Shown: positions 1 through 9,040 of the stretch, one piece after another
How the letters are laid out: each line of letters starts with the position of its first letter
How positions within the stretch are numbered: the first letter of the stretch is position 1
Assembly (NCBI GenBank): GCA_004000155.1
Contig: RCSS01000191.1
Span: 1 to 20,478, forward strand
Direction of reading: 5' to 3'
Source of the DNA: Tubulinosema ratisbonensis
Lineage: Eukaryota; Microsporidia; Tubulinosematidae
Length of the DNA stretch: 20,478 nucleotides
The notes under the pieces: generated by a model
The model's database searches: none
The model's input: only the letters and a program-made list of their open reading frames with translations
Told to the model about the DNA's origin: nothing
Position numbers and translations under genes: made by a program

Positions 1-28
1 ATGAAATAGTGACTGAAATAAAATTTAT

Positions 29-339
29 TTAAAAAAATGCCATCCCGGAAAACAAGCAAATACCTTTAAAAATGTCATCTCTGTCTATCTCACTTAAAAT
101 AAGTGCATTGCCTAGCAACCCATTTGCAAAACGGGCAAACTCACCAGCTTCTATCTTTTTTAAAGCCTTATGTTTTTTACAGGCGCTTCAGGCACCTAAT
201 ATAATGACTCCTATTGAATAAGTATATGTTTAAATAAATATATAGTAGCAGATTTTATACTATTTCTTACCGCAGAAAAAAACTGTAGCCGCTTATCTTC
301 ATTTTTTCGTAGATGAACATTTAAAAAACAAGAAATCAT
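29..339 (-). pseudogene. Broken unidentified coding relic
   Basis: Reading the minus strand, an ATG at 339 opens 42 codons (starting MISCFLNVHLRKNEDKR) to a TAG at 213-211. A second frame then continues as IGVIILGA, TGA (190-188), and 53 open codons rich in mixed residues (KALKKIEAGEFARFANGLL ... DRDDIFKGICLFSGMAFF) to a TAA at 31-29. The amino-acid mix (Ala, Gly, Arg, Asp, Glu) and the higher GC of 1-220 are unlike the surrounding AT-rich spacer, which is why I call it former coding sequence. At least one frameshift and one in-frame stop break it. I do not recognise the family. It could be the 3' end of a host gene or of a mobile element. It is fully inside the window, so truncation by the edge does not explain the breaks. 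Confidence 0.45.
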
Positions 340-1022
340 AGTACATTATGCCCAGATTTTTAATCTCTTTGTAATATATCTTTTACTTAGTTAAAAAAAG
401 ATGAATTAAACTTTGTATTGATTTAACTCTACACATAATTAAGCAGTTTCAAGGTATACAGTCAGATCACTGTATGGAATGACAATTCTTTGCAATAAAT
501 AAAATCAAAACAGATTCTTTATTCAAATTAGAGATAATACAAGTAAGATTTTTTATTCTTTCAAGCTATTATACAGAAATTATATAAAAAACTTAGCACA
601 TAAATTCATTAGTGATTTTTCACAAGCCATGTATCAATTTAGATATTGTATATTTATTATACATATCTTGAAAAGTTGATAGTTTACCCGACTTTGGGTA
701 TTTTAAAATACTGAATTTCGAACTTTCATCTTTTTTATAATCATCATGTATATTTTTCGATATTGATATTGTTGACAAAATTTATAATAATTTTATGACA
801 AGACTTCTTCTGGTTTCATCAAAAATGAAATCATATACAAAGCTAATTTTTATAAATAACAAAACTCAAAATTTCATTTTATATGAATTTATAAAAAGAT
901 TTAAATATTGTCTCCGAAAAAATTTTTTATCTTACCATAAATGATAATTCTTTTATCTTTTTTTATCAAATTATTATAAATAAATTCTTGTTAGAATAAA
1001 TATTATCATAGCAAATATCTAG
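340..1022. other. AT-rich spacer
   Basis: About 680 bases with no ORF that looks coding on either strand. Only scattered homopolymers and short AT palindromes are visible. The right end presumably holds the promoter of paralogue A, but I see no recognisable element except the CCC motif at 1023-1025. Confidence 0.6.
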
Positions 1023-1025
1023 CCC
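1023..1025 (+). promoter_or_regulatory. CCC motif upstream of paralogue A
   Basis: AGCCCATATCTT precedes the ATG at 1033, leaving 7 bases between CCC and ATG. C-runs are rare in this sequence. A CCC-like signal near the start codon has been described for microsporidian genes as a transcription-related signal. The same arrangement occurs at paralogues B and C. Confidence 0.5.
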
Positions 1026-1032
1026 ATATCTT

Positions 1033-2220
1033 ATGTCGTTCTTATTCTTTTCAATGATAATGACCGTAAAACTCACATTTAATAAATCTGGTTCATATTT
1101 AGATGAATTAAAATCTCACGTTCAAAAATATCCTCCTATAACAGAAGTAGCTCCGATTGAAATGAGCCTAACAACTAAATTTGAAGAATTTGGAGGAAAA
1201 AAATTTTTTAAACATGAAAAACTAAGATTAACACATCTTCATCATACTTTTAGATTGAAATTATTAAATCTTATATCACGATTCGGTATAAAAAATTCTT
1301 TATTTATTAACCACGAAATTAATAAAAACTTGTGGGTTCTTTTACTTCAAGTGACTAAAAACAACTTTGTGCTTTATTCATTCCAACTTCATTTATTTTT
1401 TAACTTATTAACTAGTAGACAGTGCAAAGATGAAATTTTTTTTAGAAAAATGAAACATTTATGTTCTAAAAACGTAGAAAACATAATTTCTGTCTTTGCT
1501 AAAGAATATGTTTTTGATATTCTAGAGATAGAAGAAATCACTCACAAAATGGATAAAAATCACATAGATGATAATGATGTATTAAAAGCTCTTTTTGCCA
1601 AATTCGATAGAAATATCCAAAAAACTAAACAATCTAAATTAGAATTAATTTACGAAGACTTTTTTAGAAATTATAATCGGATAATTTTCAACCGAAACGT
1701 AAGTAAAGGTTTAGTTTCAACTCCTACATTACAAGTTAGATTTTTGCTTATGACTTTTGAATCAATCTTTGCTTCAGAGAACTATAAATTCTTAAATCAT
1801 TTTATGCCCGAAATTAATATTTTTCAAAAAGCACTTACTACCAACGATTTACCTTTGATTTCTTTAAATTGTATTCATTTTGTTTTAACGTTTTGCTTAG
1901 TGAGATTTGAGTATACAGTAGTATTGCTGTTTGGAAAGGTAGAAAATCTATATAGAAAATGTTTATACCTCTGTACAAAACCAGAATTCTTCATAATTTA
2001 AAATACAATTTAAGAAAAGATATACACATTTTTAACTAGCGATTACTTTAGTATTTTTAAAAAAGAAGAACTTCTGGGCTTTAAATTTCTAAATTTTATT
2101 TCATATTTAAAGATGCTTGACGTATTTCCGAAATATTTTAACGAAGAAGAATGTATCCAAGATATTTTAAACGTTGACAAGCATGAAAAACTAATGGAAA
2201 CCATAAGTTGTCTGAGTTAA
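1033..2220 (+). CDS. Paralogue A, novel secreted/membrane family, two frameshifts
   Basis: Function unknown; first of three same-strand paralogues. The ATG follows a CCC motif. Residues 1-16 (MSFLFFSMIMTVKLTF) form a short hydrophobic leader. Block 1 is around the Leu-Trp at residues 100-101 (LWVLLLQVTKNNF). Block 2 contains FMPEI, ALTTNDL and a long hydrophobic stretch ending VVLLFGK. The uninterrupted frame stops at 2001, but homology continues. After an A4 run (1956-1959) the next frame gives MFIPLYKTRILHNLKYNLR, matching FIPLYK and LRYNLR of B and C. After the T5 run at 2029-2033 the original frame resumes with LTSDYFSIFKKEELLGFKFL and runs to a TAA at 2218-2220. One missing A plus one extra T would give about 395 aa, close to B (397). 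The breaks could be read errors or early decay; everything else is well preserved. A truncated 322-aa product ending at 2001 is the alternative. Confidence 0.75.
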
Positions 2221-3075
2221 TAAAAAATTTTTTCAAACTATTTCTCATAAAAATATTTTCTATTTTTGAAGGTAAAAGTGAATCTTAATATGCTTGTAAC
2301 TTAAATAATTGCTTATTAATTTAGATTTTAAATTTTTAAGAATATTTAGATTTATACTATTTAGTTCGAGATTAAGTAACGGTGTGCTGGATAAATTATT
2401 GGTTATATTATTTAAAAGAAGAATATTTGATAGATACTTTGTTTTGCAGGGTTAATCTGCTATTAATAACATAAATTGACATTTTTCTATAAAAAATTAA
2501 GTTTAATTTAATAATGGTTCATTACAAAAAGGATATTTATTCTAAAAATAACAACAGTATAAGATCAAATCACGTGTACAAGCAAAAAAATAACTTTAAG
2601 TATTTGTATTTTTTTGAAATTTAGACAATTTAATTTTATAAAATTATAAAAAACTCGTAAAATTTAAGTTCGAGCAATTTTAAACAAAAATTCTAAGATT
2701 ATTAAAATGAGTAAATTCAATCCAATATTTGTTGACTTAAAATTGCGTATGTGGAATTTTAATATTCATCTTTTCTAAAAAAGATATTGGGGAAACCGGA
2801 TATCATATATTTAAAATAGATAAAAATTATTTTTTTATAGGCAGCATATCAACAAATCTTGTTTTAATTTCTTTTCTCTAAACGACAAAAAAATATTCAG
2901 ATATCCTTTTTAGATACATCTTTTGTAGGTAGAAGTTGACAAAATCTTAAAAAAAATTTCGTTTTAATTTTTATTATACATAAGAAAAGAAAATTAACTA
3001 ACATTAATCATAAAAACAACAAAAAAACTTTTTATCGTATTATCAAAACATTATATTTTTTGTCTTCAATAATTC
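2221..3075. other. AT-rich spacer
   Basis: About 850 bases without a convincing gene. It contains oligo-A and oligo-T tracts and stop codons in all frames. GTTCGA occurs at 2364 and 2668 but without the GC stems or A/B boxes of a tRNA gene. Confidence 0.6.
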
Positions 3076-3846
3076 ATGGATGATTCAAATAAAAACAGAG
3101 AACTAAAAATAAAACTTCTATTAAGAAGCAAAAACAAGAAGCCTTCATCATTTGAAAAACTCAATACCCGATGCACCAGTGTTCTCATGAGTGCCAGTGA
3201 TTTTGTTATTAATCGTTTAAGAGAACTAGGATTGTTTTCAAAGGCTAAAAATAATAAGAAAAAATCTCCTAGTCAAACAAAAGATCAATGTTCAGACATT
3301 GTTTTAGGCAAAAATGTCAGGATCTTAATATTATTAATTACAGCACTTCCGATTCTAGCTTGTTTATCGATCAGATATTGTGTTAAGTTTAATGAAAAAA
3401 TTCCAATAATAATTGATTTTGAAATATTTTTATTTCTTTTTATCCGATCTATTTTGTTTTTATACGATATTCTAGATTTGATACAGTTTCTAAATTTACT
3501 TATGTTAGCCAGAGAATTTATTTATGTTTTGTCGTTTTATTTCACAAAAAGAATTTACATATACAACCCAATGCCATTTTTAATATTACTTATCTCCAAT
3601 CTAACAATTTTGGTCAATTTATGTTTGCCTAGGAGAAATTTAAAAATCGTCAAAAAATTTCTTTTTACTTTGTTCGTAATGACTTTAAGCTTATTATGTT
3701 ACATTGATTGTAAACTTTATATGATAGTATATTCTCTTTCTATGGTACAAAACATTTTGGCCAATTTATATTTAACTAATCTCATTAAAACAAACATCAT
3801 TTCATTGATGGTTTGTTATGTACTAATTTGGTATGGGAGTTATTAA
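3076..3846 (+). CDS. Polytopic membrane protein, unknown function
   Basis: A 256-aa protein I do not recognise. Residues 1-78 are hydrophilic and very basic (Lys/Arg/Asn/Ser-rich, e.g. KNNKKKSPSQTK at 58-69) and should be cytosolic. About seven hydrophobic segments follow, near residues 81-100, 110-130, 136-157, 166-185, 195-211, 213-231 and 240-253, with short basic turns (PRRNLKIVKK at 185-194). There is no N-terminal signal peptide. The ATG at 3076 is the first in frame; Met38 is an alternative, but the charged N-terminus looks like protein. Unlike the paralogues, it has no CCC motif before the ATG. It ends in WYGSY immediately after the last hydrophobic segment. A transporter or an ER/vacuolar membrane protein is possible, but no motif decides it. 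Confidence 0.7.
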   Translation: MDDSNKNRELKIKLLLRSKNKKPSSFEKLNTRCTSVLMSASDFVINRLRELGLFSKAKNNKKKSPSQTKDQCSDIVLGKNVRILILLITALPILACLSIRYCVKFNEKIPIIIDFEIFLFLFIRSILFLYDILDLIQFLNLLMLAREFIYVLSFYFTKRIYIYNPMPFLILLISNLTILVNLCLPRRNLKIVKKFLFTLFVMTLSLLCYIDCKLYMIVYSLSMVQNILANLYLTNLIKTNIISLMVCYVLIWYGSY

Positions 3847-4925
3847 GCAGAAATAATGTCTTATATGAAATCTCAAAGACTTTTTTAAGATGTTAAAATA
3901 AAACAAAATTTTATTTATTTTTTTTATACATCGAAAGATCAATATTGAATCAAAATTTCAAAGAAGATATAATATTTTTGAGATTTATCTAAATTTAATT
4001 AAAATTCGACACTTAATTTTATTCGTCAGTGTTTTAAAATTAAAACCTTTTTAAATCAAGGAAAATGGGCTGAAATTAATTTAATTGCTTTAAATTGATT
4101 ATAAATAACATTGCAAGAATTAAAGTATTTAAGAATTGTGTTTTTTTTGCAAATTTACTTATTCAATCATGTATATTCTAATTCGGTTTCAGTAATTTAG
4201 TGCCACAAATATAAAAAATAATATTTTTCATTCTAAAAATTTTGAATTAAAAATTAAAAATATACATAAAAAAACAACACCTTACAGCTTTTATCTCACT
4301 CAAAAGTTTTATAAAGGTGTGTAAATAAAAATTCTACAACTCTTTTGTAGTAAATGCTATAAAATACACTTATTATTTGGTTTGTACAAAATTCATCAAT
4401 CGAATCGTTTACAAAGATTACAATGCTAAGTTGAAAAATCAACAAATCTTTTTATTTAAATTTGTACACATGGATGTATTTATATTATAAATATTTCTTT
4501 AAGAGGGCATATTTAATAACCTGTGGTATTATTCAATCATATTAACTAAATCAATTAAAAAACTATTTATCGCAAATATTTATATTTTAGCATATTTACC
4601 ATTAAATAATTCAGTTTTCTGCGTAAATCATACTTTACGGATAGTTAAAGTTTTACTATATTGCTTTGATTGCTTAGCCTCAAAATGTATCAGTTTACAA
4701 AAATTGCTTTAGTATTTTAGATTGCAAATTAACAGTTGCAAAATGCTTTGTGAGATTTTTTTATGATTTAAAATCGAATGCGTTAAATAAATTTAAAAAA
4801 GTTGCATCTAATAATATTCAAATTCTTTTAATAAAAATGTATAACAAATGAAATTTTATTTTTTGAGTGGTAAATTTTATAAATGTTAGTTAGTGAAAAA
4901 TTTCAAAAGACGATAACAATATTTT
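3847..4925. other. AT-rich spacer
   Basis: About 1.1 kb with no ORF of coding character on either strand. It includes long A/T tracts (for example near 3915 and 4140). I see no RNA gene or repeat array. Confidence 0.6.
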
Positions 4926-5224
4926 TTGCTCCCCGAGAAAACTTGTGATCGGATAGTATTAATCGTAATTTTCTGCGTATTAAATTCCTATGGTATTTTG
5001 GCATCAAGCAAATCATTTTTTCTATTTATTAACTATATATTTGGAGTAAACGGAAGAAAAGATGTTTTTTATTTAAATGATTTAGAGAAAAGTTTTAAGA
5101 TTAATTCTTACTGATTATGTATAAATTTTTTTCTGCGACATTTCGACGCCAATCTTTTAATATTCTCTCACTCTTGTATCTTTTTATAACTAATGATAGT
5201 TTTGAGAAAATCAGATTTATTAAA
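4926..5224 (+). pseudogene. Possible secreted-protein gene relic without ATG
   Basis: A frame is open from 4926 to a TGA at 5112-5114 but contains no ATG; its first codon is TTG. After a CCCC at 4931-4934 it reads CDRIVLIVIFCVL then NSYGILASSKS, which has the basic / hydrophobic / small-residue layout of a signal peptide. Then come 30-odd polar codons (GRKDVFYLNDLEKSFKI). A second frame, open from about 5105, continues MYKFFSATFRRQSF to a TAA at 5222-5224. This fits a gene for a secreted protein that lost its start codon and was frameshifted. It does not align convincingly with the three-member family. Chance openness of an AT-rich stretch is a real alternative. Confidence 0.3.
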
Positions 5225-6340
5225 GTTGAAAAATTTTAATGACTTAGATTATACAAAACTTTAATATATTGCTTGAATTGCAATATAATAGCAATATTTT
5301 GTTTAAAAAAACATTTTAATTTAACTAATATGGGTAAAAAAGAATAAGAACAAATCATATGTAATAATTAAACATGTATATTTAAACAATACCAATAATT
5401 TATTATAAAAAAGAACCTTAATCTATAATTCTGATTATTTATGTTCTTAGTACATGGAATACTATATCCTTTATTGTAGTAACTGTAAAATTAGAAATTT
5501 ATTCTATGTTTTTCTTTTATTTACTATTAATTCTTTTTTCATATATCTCCTTCTGTCTATCTTGCTTAGGAAAATAAAGTTTTTTTTAAATTTAATAAAT
5601 TTAAAAAGTACTTCGTGACAATTTTATTTTACTATTCTTAACTTGTTTAGTAATAAAATGACATTTTCAAATTACATCAATTTTAATTATATTTATGATA
5701 CAAAAATCTTAGTAAAAAAATTTAGACAAATTAATACAAATTCGTATTAAAAAATGTAAAAATTATTAAATTTATTGAAAATTTCGTTCGGTAAGCAACC
5801 AAAGGTGTTTGTATCAGCAAACAATTGTCAATAGTAAACCGAAACTACACAAAACCATATATTTCGATTTATTCATAACCCAATTATGTTTGCCTGCAAA
5901 TAATGATGAAAGCTTTGTAGCCTTTACTTTTATAATATTAAATGAAAACCATTTTAGAATTTAAATGTGTATAAATAAATTTCAATAAAGATTTTATTAA
6001 TGTTTTTTTGCATATGAAATCTTTAAAAAAAAATTGACCTTTTAAATAAATTTGATATGATGATATGAATATATTTTGAAGATTTTTTCTCGGGCATTTT
6101 TTACGTCAAAAATTCTAATTTACCTTTTAATCGTCTAAATAATTTGTTGATATTTTTTATTTATTAAATAAGACACTCTATTTTTATAACCGTATTTTTA
6201 AATAAAAAATATAATTTTATTTTGATTATCAGATAACTTATCAACCGCGATAAACAAAACAGCGACGGTATTAAAAAATAAATCGTTATCAATATATATA
6301 AATAATTAAATTTTTTAAATTAAAAAATAGTCTGCTTATA
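5225..6340. other. AT-rich spacer
   Basis: About 1.1 kb with no coding-like ORF. A near-perfect A/T palindrome lies around 5581-5606 (T and A tracts around AAATTTAATAAATTT). Its composition makes chance likely. The right end leads into paralogue B. Confidence 0.55.
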
Positions 6341-6343
6341 CCC
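6341..6343 (+). promoter_or_regulatory. CCC motif upstream of paralogue B
   Basis: TTATACCCTTC lies directly before the ATG at 6347, leaving 3 bases between CCC and ATG. It matches the start-proximal CCC signal of microsporidia and supports this ATG as the true start. Confidence 0.5.
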
Positions 6344-6346
6344 TTC

Positions 6347-7540
6347 ATGTTTTGTCTATATTTCTTGATTATTAAATCTGCCGATAAAGTAGAAACCATA
6401 ACGAGTGGAAAAGAATTAGAAATTTTAAGCCATTCCACGAATTACATTCCAAAATATGGAAATATAAAAATAAATAAAATCGATTTAAGCCAGTACAAAT
6501 ATCAAAAAATTGAGGATTGCACAGATAAGATGTTTGATATTATTAGTAATGAACTTTTTCTTCTTAAAATCTCTCATAAAAGAAAAATACAATTTGCCGA
6601 GATTGAAAATAACGAAAATCGAAGTACAAATATAGAAAAACATTTATGGAACTTAATTTTTAAAATATCTAAAGCAAACCTAGTCAAGCATTTTTTCAAG
6701 CTTAGCATTATTTATAATTTATTTTCAAACGAACATATAACATATGAAAGTATATATAATATGAAAAAAATGCAATATTTTGATATTAACAAAAAACTCA
6801 TAGAGTATTTTTGCATCGAGCTTATACGAAACAATCCAAAAGAAATTGATGGGCCTAATCTTGACACTAAAATTTCTGTGCGTGATAAATCCCAAATCAA
6901 AATTTTATACGTTAATTTCAACCGTAATTTCATGAATTACGTAGCAAAAACTGTAGAATCTTGTAGTATAGTTTATTTAGGGGTATATTTTCGATCTTTT
7001 TACAAAAATATCGACAAATCAAAATTAGGTTGTATTAGTGGAATTAAAGGAGTTTTTGATTTAGTAATAATCGAAATGACATTCTCTTCATATGAATTTA
7101 AAGTTTTGATAAAGTTTATGCCCGACATTGAGATGTATAAAGCTTTGGCTACTATGCGGAACATTCCTGAATGTGTTTTCGGCAAATTACATTACAACAT
7201 AACCTATTCCTTAACAAAGTTTGAATATATAATTGTATTACTATTTGGAAAACTGAGTAATATTTTCAATATTAAATTTATACCTCTTTATAAGTTACAA
7301 ATTATTCATGCTTTAAGATATCATTTAAGATGTGTTTTGTATTCATTTCTTAAAGATAAGAAATTTCATAGATTAGATTTTAATGATTTTGATGGTATAA
7401 AATTTTTAGCATTTCTTTCATACGTCAAGTCTATGGGAGGCTCGCTTGAATCTTTCGAAGGATATAATGAAAGTGTGTGCGAAAAAAATTTTTTTGCAAT
7501 TGAAGAATATGAAAAAAAAATATTTGATTTAACTGGCTAA
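6347..7540 (+). CDS. Paralogue B, novel secreted/membrane family, intact
   Basis: A 397-aa protein of unknown function and the reference member of the local family. A short hydrophobic leader (MFCLYFLIIKS) suggests entry into the secretory pathway. Block 1 is LWNLIFKISKANLVKHFFKL at 100-119. A polar middle follows (about 130-230). Block 2 (about 240-330) contains KFMPDIEMYKALAT, a long hydrophobic segment ending IIVLLFGK at 295-302, then KFIPLYK at 310-316 and LRYHLR at 323-328. Block 3 is GIKFLAFLSYV at 350-360. The C-terminus is acidic/polar. The leader plus a hydrophobic core fits a membrane-associated or secreted protein. The CCC motif 3 bases upstream supports the start. No frameshift was seen. 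Spacing to A (over 4 kb) and C (1.5 kb) argues against an operon. It is probably an old tandem duplication, since the proteins are strongly diverged. Confidence 0.85.
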   Translation: MFCLYFLIIKSADKVETITSGKELEILSHSTNYIPKYGNIKINKIDLSQYKYQKIEDCTDKMFDIISNELFLLKISHKRKIQFAEIENNENRSTNIEKHLWNLIFKISKANLVKHFFKLSIIYNLFSNEHITYESIYNMKKMQYFDINKKLIEYFCIELIRNNPKEIDGPNLDTKISVRDKSQIKILYVNFNRNFMNYVAKTVESCSIVYLGVYFRSFYKNIDKSKLGCISGIKGVFDLVIIEMTFSSYEFKVLIKFMPDIEMYKALATMRNIPECVFGKLHYNITYSLTKFEYIIVLLFGKLSNIFNIKFIPLYKLQIIHALRYHLRCVLYSFLKDKKFHRLDFNDFDGIKFLAFLSYVKSMGGSLESFEGYNESVCEKNFFAIEEYEKKIFDLTG

Positions 7541-8687
7541 AATAAAAATATAAATAACTAAACTTAAATCATTTTTTACTTTTATTAGAGATTTGGATTA
7601 TTTTTTCACTACAAGACCTTTACAATTATACTATTATTAAAATTTGAGAATCTGCGTACAAAAATAAAATATTATTTGCAAAGATGTGTTTAATCTAAAC
7701 CAATGACACTTCTATTAATCTTTTTATCAGTTTTATATTTATAAAATCTAAACCGAAGCTATGATTATACATTTTAAATAAACTAACAATATTTTTATAG
7801 AACGACTGATTTGATTTTGTTTTTCAGCTACTAATTTTACAACACAGGCATTCAAATTAACTATGTCAATAAAAAAACTTACTTTCTTTTTTTCTTATAT
7901 TTTTTTGAGTATAGAAAGATTTATTAGCCTAACCATAAATTACAAATTTAAATTCTATATATAATAAGAAGGAGTCGGTAGTGGGCCAAAAGACTCAAGA
8001 AAAAACACTATTTTATCGGCTATTAAAGCATTTTCTTTTATAGTTATTATTAAATTACTTTTAATGCGATAAACATAATTAAAATAAAAGATTAACTTTT
8101 ATTTAAATCCTCTTTTTGATAATAGTTGTATAAACTTCAGATAACTAAAGCCGGGCCTTATTTTTAAATCATTTAATTGCTATAATTTTGTTCTACTTCT
8201 ACTTTCTCTTTTTATTTTAACGAGAGTTAAATATATTTTCGTGTGAAATTGGCAAAGATCTAAAAATATAAACAATTATTAAAATTTACCTACTTGTATT
8301 TGAAGTTTTAAAAGATAATAATTTTTTTATATCTTCATTAATGGCATGATCTTTATTGTTGATAAAAAAAGAAACATTTTTTCGTTAGCTTGTTTTTTAT
8401 AAAAATCATTGTGTTGAATTTATTAAGAATTTACCGTTTTTTGATAAAGTAATATTTGAATAAATGCAAAATTATAAATTAAGGAGAAGCTACGTTAATC
8501 TTTTGTATTTGTTTGTATTGTTGATGAATTTCTAATATAAAATCAATTTTTACACTAAAAAATATTATTGTCTTTTTTAAAAATTAAAGAATATATAAAA
8601 TCATCGCAAAAACAACCAATATTTTTTTTATTTTAGCATATGTTTTTCTGTCCAATAATTTTTAATTAAAATCCAACTATTAATAAA
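7541..8687. other. AT-rich spacer with a small GC patch
   Basis: About 1.15 kb with no coding-like ORF. A short less AT-rich patch near 7970-8000 contains GAGTC (7972-7976) and GACTC (7991-7995) flanking GGTAGTGGGCC. This could form a weak stem but is too short to name. Confidence 0.5.
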
Positions 8688-8906
8688 CTATGTCAAATAT
8701 ATAAGAAACATACAAATGGTACATAAGATACTTATTATAACATTAACTATAAGATAATCACAGAAATATACCATACAAGGTTCAATATACTTAAGTTCAA
8801 AAACTGTTTTAATAGATTTGAATGCCTTCTTTGTTATATTCTTACTATAAAGTTTATTTAATTTTTTCTCATCAATCGAAGTATAACATTTCTTAAGTAC
8901 CGCCAT
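8688..8906 (-). CDS. Possible small tail-anchored protein (72 aa)
   Basis: A true ATG at 8906-8904 opens 72 codons. Residues 1-45 are basic and polar (MAVLKKCYTSIDEKKLNKLY ...), and residues about 50-71 are continuously hydrophobic (LIVNVIISILCTICMFLIYL), ending one residue before the stop. That is the layout of a tail-anchored or single-pass protein. It is transcribed away from paralogue C, whose ATG lies 134 bases off, so the two would share an upstream region that contains an inverted repeat. There is no CCC motif. Open frames of this size can occur by chance in AT-rich DNA, so it is only a candidate. Confidence 0.35.
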   Translation of the reverse strand: MAVLKKCYTSIDEKKLNKLYSKNITKKAFKSIKTVFELKYIEPCMVYFCDYLIVNVIISILCTICMFLIYLT

Positions 8907-8964
8907 TTTTGTTTAAAAGTGAAACAAATATTTTTACAAAAATTTTTTATGCTTATAAAAAAGA

Positions 8965-9030
8965 ACTTTAAATCCTTTACTAAATGTTATCATATTTTGA
9001 TAACAAAAAATAAATTAAAAGATTTAAAGT
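8965..9030. repeat. Nested inverted repeat upstream of paralogue C
   Basis: ACTTTAAATCCTTT (8965-8978) pairs with AAAAGATTTAAAGT (9017-9030) at 13 of 14 positions. Inside it GTTATCA (8986-8992) pairs perfectly with TGATAAC (8998-9004). The structure ends 10 bases before the ATG at 9041 and lies between two divergent ORFs. It could be an operator-like or cruciform element, or chance in AT-rich DNA; two nested stems make chance less likely. Confidence 0.45.
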
Positions 9031-9032
9031 AA

Positions 9033-9035
9033 CCC
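9033..9035 (+). promoter_or_regulatory. CCC motif upstream of paralogue C
   Basis: AACCCAAGAA precedes the ATG at 9041, leaving 5 bases between CCC and ATG. It is the same signal as at A and B. It selects the ATG at 9041 over the downstream in-frame ATG at 9177, even though 9041 is out of frame with the main ORF. Confidence 0.5.
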
Positions 9036-9040
9036 AAGAA

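Noticed and set aside
2364..2673. GTTCGA strings resembling a tRNA T-loop
   Set aside because: No flanking GC stems, no D-loop/A box and no cloverleaf can be drawn.
6712..7185. Minus-strand ORFs at 6712-6933 and 7000-7185
   Set aside because: Shadows of paralogue B on the other strand.
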